In this document: piece after piece, positions 22,702 to 33,096 of the stretch
Position numbering within the stretch: position 1 is the first letter of the stretch
Layout of the letters: each line of letters starts with the position of its first letter
NCBI GenBank assembly: GCA_020631735.1
Contig: CM036160.1
Coordinates: 113,132,680 to 113,196,679, forward strand
DNA from: Saccharum officinarum
Lineage: Eukaryota; Streptophyta; Magnoliopsida; Poales; Poaceae
Direction: 5' to 3'
Length of the DNA: 64,000 nt
Position numbers and translations under genes: made by a program
The notes under the pieces: model-generated
Database searches by the model: none
Seen by the model: the letters and a program-made list of their open reading frames with translations, nothing else
Told to the model about the DNA's origin: nothing

Positions 22702-22940
22702 CGCCCTGGACTTCACTGGCTTGGAGCACGATGCTCTTTAGCCGCTTAGTTCAGGGCTGCTTTGGTGTTTGCCGCGGTGCTTGTTCCTCGTTACGGTCGC
22801 TAAGTAGGCTTCTGTAATCACAACCGTGTGAGCTTTGGGGGTGTTTGGCTCAGTGATCACCAATTATTGTCTAAGCTTTGTATTGTTAAACTCTACTTAT
22901 GCTTAATGAAAAATGTGCTTCGGCACGGTCGCAAAAAAAA
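22702..22940 (+). mobile_element. Short retroposon (LINE 3' end or SINE) with poly(A) and target duplication
   Basis: The target repeat gatactcgatct (22690-22701) recurs as gatactcggatct (22941-22953). The insert ends in eight A (22933-22940), preceded by tgcttaatgaaaaatgtgc. The homologous site in copy 2 (around 31533) is uninterrupted. About 239 bp, with no ORF. Confidence 0.8.
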
Positions 22941-22953
22941 GATACTCGGATCT

Positions 22954-23934
22954 TATATTCATCTCATTCTACGTGCGTGTGGAGGTGGATCGAGATGTAA
23001 GTTTATAAGTTTCACCCTAACCATGAACTGAGGTAGATCCGAGAGCATTCAAACAAGCCCCGAGTTCGAATTGTTGCGGAACTGGTTTGAACGATGTTCT
23101 GAGTAAAAAGGGACGGAAGCGATCAGAATACACAGGCATATCAGCATCTATGCATGGTTGGTACGGGTACCATCTCAATGTGACGTACGCGTGACTTTAT
23201 TATTATTATAGGTAGCTACATCACATATAATGAAAATGACCATTCAAATTATTTGCTGCCCTTATCGTTGTCAATAAGTAGGTGTGCGCAAGTGTCAAAT
23301 AGGAAAGTATCTGTGTGCACACGCAGCATGACATTGGGATAAATAGGTAAAGAATCGATCCCAATTATGCAATGTCATTCTTTACATAGATTCTCTACTT
23401 TGGTGTTTTTCTTTCCAAACTCATACGTGTTGATTAGAATAAATGTGGCCAAAATTTGATGTATTTCACGAGGATGACCAATGAGAGAAAAAACTACTTC
23501 AATCAGCCAAAACTATCACAAAATCATGAAATCATATAGTCTTTTGATATTTTGCAAGCTATTGGGTCAACCGCTTCCTTGATTGATGCATGAGAAGCTC
23601 GCAAGCAACACAGGGGACATAGTTTGGATTTTTTTTTTCTTTTCTTCACAAGAAGCTTGTCACAAGCCGAAACAAACAATGCTGTATACGCTTGGTCCAT
23701 TGACGTAGAGAAGCATCTACCCGGTGCTTGTCAAAGTGATATTTCTCCCAAGTTCGGTGCTAATACATCAATGAAACCCCTAGAACTTGTAGCATGGTTA
23801 TTAGAGCATCTCCAATGTCTCCTTAAAACAATTGCTTAATTAGTTGTTTACCAAAAAGTAAAAAAAAGCATCCCTCTGACAATTTTGTATCTGAATTACC
23901 TAAACATAAACACTTGGTAAATATCCTGCTAAAC
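22954..23934. other. Upstream flank shared with dirigent copy 2, then AT-rich sequence
   Basis: 22954 to about 23345 is homologous to 31555-32150 (shared markers: gaacgatgtt, agggacggaagcgatca, atgcatggttggtacgg, aatgaccattcaaattattt). The rest to 23934 is AT-rich with no supported gene. Confidence 0.6.
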
Positions 23935-24480
23935 ACAGTAGTATGCATGTGATGTTCTATGTATTTTGAGATGTTTACGTAGTATATATATGATGTTCTA
24001 TGATGTATGTTATGATATTCACGTAGTATACATGCGATGTTCTATAAATGAATTTTGTGATGTTTACGTAGTATACATGTGATGTTCTATGATGTATTTC
24101 AGGTTGTTTTCCCCCTTGGGATATCATGTGATATTTTTAGGTACTTCAAGTAATGACTATGTGATGTTCTTTTTAAATTTTCTCTATTAATTTTTTTCTT
24201 TTTCTTTTTCTATTTTCATATATGTTTTATTGTGATGTTCAATAGTATACATGTGATGTTCTATAATGTATTTTGAGATATTCACGTATTATATATATGA
24301 TATTCTATGATGTATATTATGATGTTCACGTAGTATACATGTGATGTTCTATGATGTATTTTGAGATGTTCACATATTATATATGTGATGTTCTATGATG
24401 TATATTATGATGTTCACATAGTGTATATGTGATATTCTATGATATATGTTATGATGTTCTCGTATTTTTCATATGTGATG
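23935..24480. repeat. Degenerate about 44 bp tandem repeat
   Basis: Repeated units of the type cacgtagtatacatgtgatg followed by ttctatgatgtatnttgngatgtt, about 8-10 copies. A unique T-rich stretch (about 24100-24235) interrupts the array. AT-rich; function unknown. Confidence 0.75.
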
Positions 24481-25110
24481 TGCTATTACGTGATATTTTT
24501 TATTTTTTTTTTTGTTTTCCTTATACTTTATTCTATCTTTTATTATTTTTTTGCTTCTATTTATGTTATTTTATTTATCTATTTCTGATTTTCTGTATAT
24601 GTTATAACCCTTGCTATTCATCTTTTTCTTTATTATCATGATTATTACATACCATTCCCTAGAATGTTTTTATCCTAAATATGAAACATTGTTTTCTGGA
24701 CTTAGAACATTTGTCTTAGTAAGACGGAACATCTTATCTTGAGATCTAGAACATCACACTTTTTTAATAAAATAAAACTATTTTATCTTATGAGATAAAT
24801 GTTCGTTAATAAAATTTTATCTAAATATGTTCATGTGGAATCTTGTTTTTAAGGATTTATCGTAACAAATACAAGGGTGAAATCAAAATTTAATTTTGAT
24901 TCATAGTTTAGCAACCACAGCTTTTAAACTTAAAAGAAGTTTTTGGCTCGTTTTCCCATGTATCAGCATGCATGGAGAAAGATCCAAAACAAAGATTGTT
25001 GGTGTGTGGAACAAGCGGGTACGAATACGCAGAAGAAATGGACTCCGCGCGAAATTGGGCCGGAATGAGAAATTATTTTCCCCTTCACGCGCAGGGGGGG
25101 GGGGGGATCG
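24481..25110. other. AT-rich sequence, no gene seen
   Basis: T-rich to 24640, then A/T-rich. Short overlapping ORFs near 24896-25235 on both strands lack recognisable motifs. A 12-G homopolymer lies at 25095-25106. Confidence 0.5.
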
Positions 25111-25325
25111 GCGGATGGGCCCCCGCTCCTGCCTCCTGGTGGCGCAGTGGGCGCGTTCATTAACATCATGCGGCAGCGTGGGATTTGATTGGGCGCACCA
25201 ATGGATCTGCTGCTCACACGTAGACAACTAGGCATGCATCAACCCGGCCCCACCGATCATGCATGCAGCATGCATGCTGTGCTTCTCCCTACCGTGCATG
25301 CGCGGACTCACGTGGCTGTGTGGCG
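25111..25325. repeat. Dispersed repeat copy A (partner at 44441-44640)
   Basis: Shares gctcctgcctcctggtgg, ggatctgctgctcacacgta, caccgatcatgcatgca and tgtgcttctccctaccgtgc with the segment at 44441-44640 in the same orientation, with small indels. No coding potential recognised. Confidence 0.75.
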
Positions 25326-25758
25326 ACTACCATTGGCCGAACAGCTCGCAAGATGCTTAGGTGCCTAACTTAATGTTTAGCTTGCAATGTAACTCGACAC
25401 ACTCAGAATTTGGGCTCGGAATCAAGGCTCACCTCAGTCATTTTTATCCCTACTTGATTGCATATACGATATGTAAGTTAAACATGGTGTCATGAACAAG
25501 ATATATCGATGGATGAATAACGCTAGGAGGTATGCAGGAATTCATCGCACATGAATTTTACAGAAAAACACAACACAACAAAACAGGAAATTTGTTAAAC
25601 TGTTTGGCAAGAACATGGTTTCGCTGTCTTTGTGAACTCATGGGGAGGTTGTGGACCAACCAACAAGGGCTGTAAGACCGTCTTGGAGGATGCCAATTTT
25701 TTCGTGGGGCAGAGGGAGTATATATAGTAAATCAAACCGTCGTAGCTTAGGACAACGC

Positions 25759-26005
25759 AAGTAAAGTAAACAACAGTAGAGTATTACACTTTCGAGGTCC
25801 ATGAATCAAAGAGTAGCTAATACTCCTATAACCAAAAGCCATGGGATACACTTCTGATATCGAAAATGATTAGGATAGGGCGTCAAGTAAAGTAAACAAC
25901 AGTAGAGTATTACACTTTCAGGATCCATGAATCAAAGAGTAGCCGATACTCCTATAACCAAAAGCCATGGGATACACTTCTGATATCGGAAATGATTAGG
26001 ATTAG
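25759..26005. repeat. 126 bp tandem duplication
   Basis: Two copies offset by 126 bp, both starting aagtaaagtaaacaacagta, and differing at a few sites (for example ttcgaggtcc versus ttcaggatcc). Confidence 0.85.
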
Positions 26006-27203
26006 GATAGGGAAACTTGACGTCAGATCTAAATGCTTGCTTGCTGCTTGGGTTTCTTTACACAGGTCCACACACAGATTAACTCGCTCAGTCGCAAGGA
26101 GTTTCTCGCTGTGCTGCTTCGTCTCTGTACTGCCCTCCTACCTGTACCTCCGAGGCGCAGCGCTCGGCCGTTGGCCCTGCCAGGAGCGGCACACGGCTAC
26201 CTTCGAGTAGTGGTGCTCGGCTGCCGGCCCTGCCAAGCACGACGCGCGGTTGCGGCTGTTGCCTCCCCGTCGCGTCACGCAGCTACTACCACCAGCCTGC
26301 CGCCTACAAGCGCCACCAATGCCCCTACTCCAAACGCCGATGAGCCTCCATTCTCCCAAGCAGTAGGGAGATGTTACACTGAAAGCACATGTTGCAAGAG
26401 TATGATTTAAGTGTTTCAGATGTATTAAAGGTATATTGCAAGTGTGTTATATGGATGTTGTAAAAGTAAATCGGGATGTTACATATGTTGCAATGGCTAT
26501 ACACGTATGTTACAAATGCCTGTTCCAAATGTTTCATCTATTTTTTTAGACATATGTTGCAAGTGTGTTTATTTCGATGTTGCATATGTTTTACACATAT
26601 ATTAAAGTGTTTTATTTAGATGTTACATATGTTTTGCAGTGGCTTTTCAAGTGTTTTTGCAAGTGTTTCAGATGCATATTTTTTCAAGAGTTTCATCTAT
26701 CTTCAGATGTAAGTTAAAAATGTTTCGTCTGGATGTTTTAAAAGTAGATCGGGTGCTGCACATATTGCAATGACACCGGTGGCTAGCGGATAGCGGATTG
26801 CAGCAGGGCTTCGTCTCCGACCTCATGTGGCACACCTCGTCCTCTCCTCTCCTCTCCTCTCTCCCCTCCCCTCCCTTCCCTTCCCTCCATCTCACCGTGG
26901 CAGTTTGAGCTCGGCAGGTAAACCCTACCCGACGAGCATGCGGACGCCCGCGGAGGTGGTGGTCCCGGGTGGGCCGACAAGCGGCACCATGCCTGTGTGT
27001 TGGCCCTGCAGCAAGCTGAGGTCCGCGCCGTCCACTTGTTACGTGCGGGAAACAGAGCAACCATAGGCGTCCGTTCGGACGTCTGGGCGCTAGCACTGCT
27101 GTTTTGAACATTTGATATACACAAGTACACAACGACTCTGATGCATATAAATCCAAATATATGCCCACGAATATATACAGTAACTAACAAACCAAACCAG
27201 GAT
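26006..27203. other. No gene supported; degenerate repeats and a pyrimidine tract
   Basis: 26033-26360 has overlapping ORFs on both strands without motifs. 26370-26770 consists of degenerate repeats of atgttgcaagtgtttca type, as found inside grass DNA transposons. 26838-26888 is an uninterrupted C/T tract (tcctctcctctcctct). No complete element ends were located. Confidence 0.45.
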
Positions 27204-27722
27204 AAAATATAAAATGATATATAGCTCAGCTAGTGAGACTTATATGGAATATATCGTTTATACGTCTGAATTAGTCTCGTCATGCCGTCTTCTCAGCGAT
27301 GGGGTCGGTGTCCATGAGGTTGAGCGTGCCCCTGTGCACCATGGAGTTGAACACAAGCGAGAAGGCGAACCACGCGCTCGATGACTCCTTCTTGTCGTAG
27401 AAGTAGATGTTGGAGTTTAGTCCCACATCGTGTAGCGATGGTGGGGGAGCACAACATATAAGGCGGGAGAAGCCTTCACCTATCAGGCTAGTCTTTTGGG
27501 TTGAGTAAGGCCCAAGGCCTTATATATTGTCAGCTTCGGTGGACCTATGACCTGTGGGAGCGCAGGCTCGTAATGAGTCGGGAACTCGGTGGTCATCACC
27601 GGTTCAAACAATTGGTATCAGGGCCGGTAGCTGAGGTCAGAAAAAGCTAAACCCGCTAAAAATCTCGAGCGTTACATATGGCGGGGGCACCCTGATGTGT
27701 GACTAAGGGGGATGTTGTCAGC

Positions 27723-30209
27723 TGAAAGGTCCTTGTTTGGTTTTGGTAATTGAGTGACAACTTAGGTGGACTAATATGTGGTTATGTGAGATACACAGGA
27801 GATTAGTCCACATGTGATGGTGTCATGAAGGAGCTCATTGCATATGAGACATGACATGGAGTCATGTGACCAAGGTGGCAAAGATCAAGATGAGGCTTGG
27901 CTCGACGGACCGGTTGCAAGTGTGAAGGGCAAGTCGGAGGCTTTGGAGCGATGGACCGTGAGGCGGTGAAGCTTGAGCAAGACTTGGCGCCGATGGACCG
28001 ACGCAACGGTGAAGAGCAAGTGAGGTCAAGATCGATGGACCAAGGTCACATGATGATATGAAGTGGATCATATCATTTGTGATATGGTTGGTGCATGTGT
28101 TGCATCAATGTCGGAGGAGATGGAGTGGAATACGCAAGGCAAAGGTATAACCTAGGGCATTTCCATTTCACCGGTCATAGGTGCGTAGAGAAGTTGATGA
28201 CCGGGTTTAGGATAGATGGCCGTACTATTAAGAGGGGCAAACTTGTTTGCATATCGGTCATCTAGTGCCACTTGAGCGATCTAACTTTGCATACGTGTTA
28301 GGATCGAGTGGCGAGGCAAGTTGAGTGCCTAATTCCTTCGAAGAAAATGTTTGTGAAAATGCTAACACACGTGCACAAGGTGGTGATCACTTGTTGGTGT
28401 TGGCACATTTGCGAAGGCGGTGGAGTTTGAGCGGTAGAGAGGGTTTGGGTTCCTCTCTCCCTCCCGTCGAGCTTGCGAGGCGGGATTCGGCGCTTTTTGG
28501 AAAAGTGAAATGCCTATTTTCCATTGCGCCGGAAGTCGGAAAAGAAACGGAGGCGAACGCGGTCACGGAAGTGACTGGACGGAGCACCGGACGCCGCACC
28601 GGACGCTGCACCGGACGCGGTCACTGTGCGACCGGCGCGTCCGGTCAGTGCAGCGTCGGGGTCAGGCGCGCGGGCTAGGGTTTGACACCGGCGCGTCCGG
28701 TGACCCACGGGACCGGCGCGTCCGGTCTGGCGAACAGCGAGTCACGAAGTCATCGGACGCGGTGCGCGTCCGGTCCTACACCATCGGACGCGTCCGGTGG
28801 TCCAGGGAGCTTACTGGATTCGCACCGGACGCGGTTACTGTGGCGTCCGGTGGTTGCGAGGAGCGCGTCCGGTCTTGTCTTCGCGGGCGCGGGTACTGTG
28901 CGCACCGGCGCGTCCGGTGGTTCGCAACAGCGCGTCCGGTGGCTCGTTTGACCGTTGGCGCGCAGTGACCGTTGGAGGTTCTAACGGACGAATTTGAAAT
29001 CGCTGGGGCACCGGACGCGGTTGAGCGCGTCCGGTCTGTTACGACCGGCGCGTCCGGTGGTCCCGCGAAAAACGGACAAGTGGAGTGCAACGGCTCTATT
29101 TGACTGTGGGGTTATAAATAGACCTTGTGGCCGGCCTTGGCCGTTAGCTGAGCACACTTTGGCCTTGGTGGCTTATGTGGTAGTGCTTGGAAGCCCTCTA
29201 ACTCACTCATGCTTGATAGTGTTCATCGGATCGAGTGAGAGAGCGATTCTAGTGCGAGTGCTTTGTGAGATTGCATCGAGTGTCACTAGGTGATCGTGTT
29301 GCAAGCCGGTGGTGCTTGTTACTCTTGGAGGTTGCCACCTCCTAGACGGCTTGGTGGCTTGTGGCTCCGTCGAAGCTCGCAAGAAGATTGTGCAAGGCTC
29401 CGGAGAAGCTTTGTGAGGGGGATTGTGCTCACCCCGCGGGGATCGCGAAGAGCAACTCTAGTTGAGGGTGTCATTGAGCTACCTCACTTGAGAGTGGTGT
29501 CTTGCGGTGCCTTGCGGGGCGTGCCTTGAGGGGCAAGTGATTTGAGGGTCACACCGGGGAACCATCTAAGTGTTGGTCGACACAACGGGGACGTAGCTTG
29601 GTGGCGACCAAGTGAACCTCGGGAGAAAATCACCGTGTCAACTTTGTCTACTCTTCTCGGTGGTTTGCCTTCGTGTAACACAAGCTTGTATTTACTTTCA
29701 TATATACTTGTGCTTGTGTAGTTGCTCTCTTAACTAGTTTGCTTGTGTAGCTTGCTAGTTGTCTTCTTGCTTGTGTAGCTAGAAGCTTCCCCTTTGCGTG
29801 GCTAATTCGGTTTGTGTAACCTTGTTAGTCACATTGCTTAGTTTGTGTAGCTAAGTAGTTTGCGCTCTCTAATTTGGCTTGTGTAGCCTTGTTATTGAGC
29901 ATTGCTAGTGAGCTTAGGCTTTGTGCGCTTTGCTTACTAGAATTGTGTAGGAGCTCCCTCTTGCTTGCAAAGTACTAGTGCATAGGTTTGTGTGACCTTG
30001 CTCTAGAGTTAAATAGGAGAGCTCTTGCTAAGGAAAGCACCTTAGTTGCTTAATTAGGATCTTTGTGAGGTGCTTGTGAACTTAGATAGAGGGGTGTAGT
30101 CTTGGCTAGACCGATAAGTTTAATTCCGCATTTGTTTCGGTTAGCCAACGCGTTTAAGTTTTAGAAAGGACTATTCACCCCCCCTCTAGTCCGCCATCTC
30201 GACCCTACA
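27723..30209 (+). mobile_element. 2.49 kb solo LTR (copia SIRE/Maximus-like) nested in the TRIM
   Basis: It starts TGAAAGGTCCTTG and ends CGACCCTACA, with 5 bp target duplications tcagc (27718-27722; 30210-30214). The end segment ctattcacccccccctctag is characteristic of LTR ends of grass Maximus/Opie-type copia elements (family knowledge). Neither internal sequence nor a second LTR is present, so this is a solo LTR left by LTR-LTR recombination. It contains the GC-rich repeat cluster at 28575-29070 and a region (29690-30000) rich in cttgtgtag repeats. Confidence 0.75.
28575..29070. repeat. Cluster of CCGGACGCG / CGCGTCCGG motifs inside the solo LTR
   Basis: About 18 copies in 500 bp of a CpG-dense core, in both orientations: accggacgcg at 28611 and cgcgtccggt at 28637, 28690 and 28715. 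A fused perfect palindrome, CCGGACGCGTCCGG, lies at about 28784-28797. Spacers vary, so this is not a simple tandem repeat. Confidence 0.8.
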
Positions 30210-31632
30210 TCAGCTCCGGTGGACCTTGCGACCTCATGACAGAAAAGGTAAACCCGCTAAAAAATCTTGAGCATCACATATGGCGGGGGCACCCCGATGT
30301 GTGACTAAGGGGGATGTTGTCAGCTCCGGTGGACCTAGGACCTGTGAAAGCGTAGGCTCATAACGAGCCGGGCCGGCTGCAAGCTAGCTCCAAGATTGAG
30401 AGCTCGGTGGTCACCGTCGGTTTCAACAATTGGTATCAGGGCCGGTACCTGAGGTCAGAAAAAGCTAAACCCGCTAAAAAATCTCGAGCGTCACATATGG
30501 CAGGGGCACCCTGATTTGTGACTAAGGGGAAGATTGTTTGGTTTAGTCCCACATCATATAGCAATGGTGGGGGAGCACAACATATAAGGCGGGAGAAGTC
30601 CCCACCTATCAGGCTAGTCTTTTGAGTTGAGTAAGGCCCAAGGCCTTATATGTTGTCAGCTCGGTGGACTTGGGACCTGTGGGAGCGTAGACTCGTAATG
30701 AGCTAGGCCGGCTGTAAGCCAGCTCTAAGATCGAGAACTCGGTGGTCACCACCGGTTCTAACAGTAGAAGATCGAGAACTCTGAGGTCAGAAAAAGCTAA
30801 ACCCGCTAAAAAATTTTGAGCATCACATATGGCGGGGGCACCCCGATGTATGACTAAGGGGAGATTATTAGGGTTTAGTCCACATTATGTAGCGATGGTG
30901 GGGGAGCACAACATATAAGGTGGGAGAAGCCTCCACCTATCAGACTAGTCTTTTGGGTTGAGTAAGGCCTAAGGCTTATATGTTGTCAACTCCGGTGGAC
31001 CTAGGACCTGTGAGAGCGTAGGCTTGTAACGAGCCGGGTCGGCTGCAAGCCAGCTCTAAGATCGAGAACTCGGTGGTCACCACCAGTTCCAACAGTAGAA
31101 GCCCTTGGCGCGCACCACTGGCTCTGACGCTAGGGCGTGCCCCCGACATCACGTTCACCGTGTTGGTGCCGTCATAGAAGATGTCGTGGTAGTAGACCGT
31201 CATCTTGTGGCACGGCTCGCCGTCGGAGCTCGAGACGAGCTTCTTGTGGCCATGGGCGACGTCGCCGGAGGTCAGCCCAAGCAGCAAGACGATGACACTG
31301 ATCAAGCTAAGCTTGTAAGATGGCGTGAGGCCCTGCATTATTACTGTTAATATAATCGAAGGGTGCAACTCTGTATATAATAATGTCAGTGCTATAGACA
31401 GACTTAGAGAGGCTTAAGCAGCTAGCTAGTTACTGGAGCAGCCAGCTCTCCTGTTTGTATTGCGTGTGATCTTGAACCGTGCATTGCGTATTTATAGAGC
31501 TGTTGTATATAGGAAGTGATATACTTCTTAGATACTCGATCTCATTTTCATCTCATTAATTCCACGTGTGTGGAGGTGAATTGAGATGTAAGTTAGTTTA
31601 TAAGTTTCACCCTAATCAAAAATCCACCCTAA

Positions 31633-31790
31633 CAGTAGCGAAGCTACGTTCATGCTTGTGGGGGCGGATGCACCCACAAAAGTTTGAAAAACCTTTATTA
31701 GGATCAAAGTTTTATCATGGTTATAGCTTAAATTTTCACATCTACTACAGAATTACATCACCCTCTAATTTACTCTAGGCTTTGCCACTG
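31633..31790. mobile_element. hAT-type MITE, 158 bp
   Basis: Terminal inverted repeats cagtagcgaagc and gctttgccactg (imperfect complement), with an 8 bp target duplication caccctaa (31625-31632; 31791-31798). Absent from the homologous site in copy 1 (near 23015). Confidence 0.85.
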
Positions 31791-31799
31791 CACCCTAAC

Positions 31800-33096
31800 A
31801 CATGGATTGAGGTAGATACGAGGGCATCAATATAAGCTTAAGTTGGAATCATTGTGGAACTGGTATGAACGATGTTCCGAGTAAAAGGGACGGAAGCGAT
31901 CATATCCATATATGCATGGTTGGTACGGCTGGCATAGTTGAAATTTATAGCGTGTCTATAGGTACCACCTCAATGTCACGTGTGACTTTTTTTTATTATA
32001 GATAGCTATATCACATATAATTATATTTTATAAACGCATGAAAATGACCATTCAAATTATTTGTTGCCCTTGTCGTTGTCAAGAGGTAGGTGTGCGAGTG
32101 TCAAATAGGAAAGTGTCTGTGCACACGCATGACATTGGGATAGATTCATAGATAGGTATTGTATATGATTTTTATCACTTCCTCAAACTATTAGCAGGCT
32201 AACCACTTTATTGTTACTATTTCAAATGAAAACCAAATATATATTACTATCTATAAAACAATGTTAAAAGGAGCACACACGTTTGCCGAGAGGATCTAAT
32301 AATTACAAGAATAATCAGGAAAAAGGAAATAATACGCTCCATTAGATTTTACTATGACCTTACTGATTAGATTAATTCAAAGAATCTATACCTAATACAG
32401 TTGATGATATACAATAATTTGAAAATAGTAAATTAAGGAAATAGCAATCCGTAACCGTATGAGTTTGGAAATAAAAATACCAAAATAAATAGTCTATGGA
32501 AAACACAATTATTAAAGGCAAACTTTAAATAAATTACTATGAAAATTAATATTTTGATACCCAAATGAATTGGAAAGCAAATACCTAAATAAATATTCAA
32601 TAGAAGATATATAAAATTGACATTGAAAATTAGGAAAATAGCAATTTGATTTCAATATATGCTGAAAAAACACATAAATAAAAGTCGCTGTATTGCTATA
32701 GGTAAAGTCAAAAAAGTTATCTCTTTCACTCTCAAGTGCTAGAAACTACTACATTGATTCTATAGGTCAAAATTGTAATGGTCCAAATCTATTAAAAGTT
32801 ATATAAAAGTATAAGAATCCAATACAAATTCAAGTATGGAAAGAGATGATGGTATATAATTCAAACAACATTACAACTTGATTATTTCATGGTAATAAAA
32901 GGTAAGGAAACCGCAAGGAACATCTATTTTTTAACAAAGGAGGATTTTATTACTTTTTCAAGAGCAATACATTGAGTTGACTCGAAGCTTTGTATCAACT
33001 TGCCCCAATTCAATGCTAGCAAGGAACATCTATGGGAGGGATAAAATGCATGCATAAGAGCAATCCAAGCAAGCCACCAATGTCGGTGTTTGCTTA
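31800..33096. other. Dirigent-copy flank, then AT-rich intergenic DNA
   Basis: To about 32150 homologous to 23025-23345. 32150-33096 is strongly AT-rich with no ORF, splice pattern or element ends that I can support. Confidence 0.5.

Larger units (their letters stand above)
27408..31094 (+). mobile_element. Tandem TRIM retrotransposon array inserted in dirigent copy 2
   Basis: It begins TGTTGGAGTTTAG at 27408, ends CAACA at 31094, and is flanked by gtaga (27403-27407; 31095-31099). The first LTR (27408-27610, 203 bp) is followed by attggtatcagg, the initiator-tRNA-type primer site. The short internal sequence ends in a purine tract (gactaaggggga). LTR-like units recur at about 30325-30430 (5' part deleted), 30535-30765 and 30862-31094, each joined by the same internal unit (ctaaacccgctaaaaaat, catatggcgggggcaccc). 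There is no coding capacity. The array is interrupted by the solo LTR at 27723-30209. Confidence 0.85.
27204..31368 (-). pseudogene. Dirigent pseudogene, tandem copy 2, split by a TRIM array
   Basis: Homologous to copy 1 at 20937-21557. The 5' part (31095-31368) keeps both candidate start codons, the signal peptide and [14 protein letters not shown]. Around 31140-31155, about 100 bp present in copy 1 (SAVAAQ through the VVTA region) is deleted, which breaks the frame. The body is split at 27407/31095 by the TRIM array (gtaga duplicated). The remaining 3' part (about 27284-27407) stops short: the last 50-odd codons of copy 1, including [11 protein letters not shown], are missing. No functional product is possible. 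The flanks 27204-27245 and 31369-32150 also match copy 1, so the duplication unit included promoter and downstream DNA. Confidence 0.88.

Noticed and set aside
23935..24480. CRISPR-like array
   Set aside because: Units are contiguous and degenerate without unique spacers of constant length, and the organism is a plant.
28325..28968. Overlapping ORFs in the solo LTR repeat cluster
   Set aside because: Produced by CCGGACGCG repeats; arginine/glycine-rich repeats with no conserved frame.
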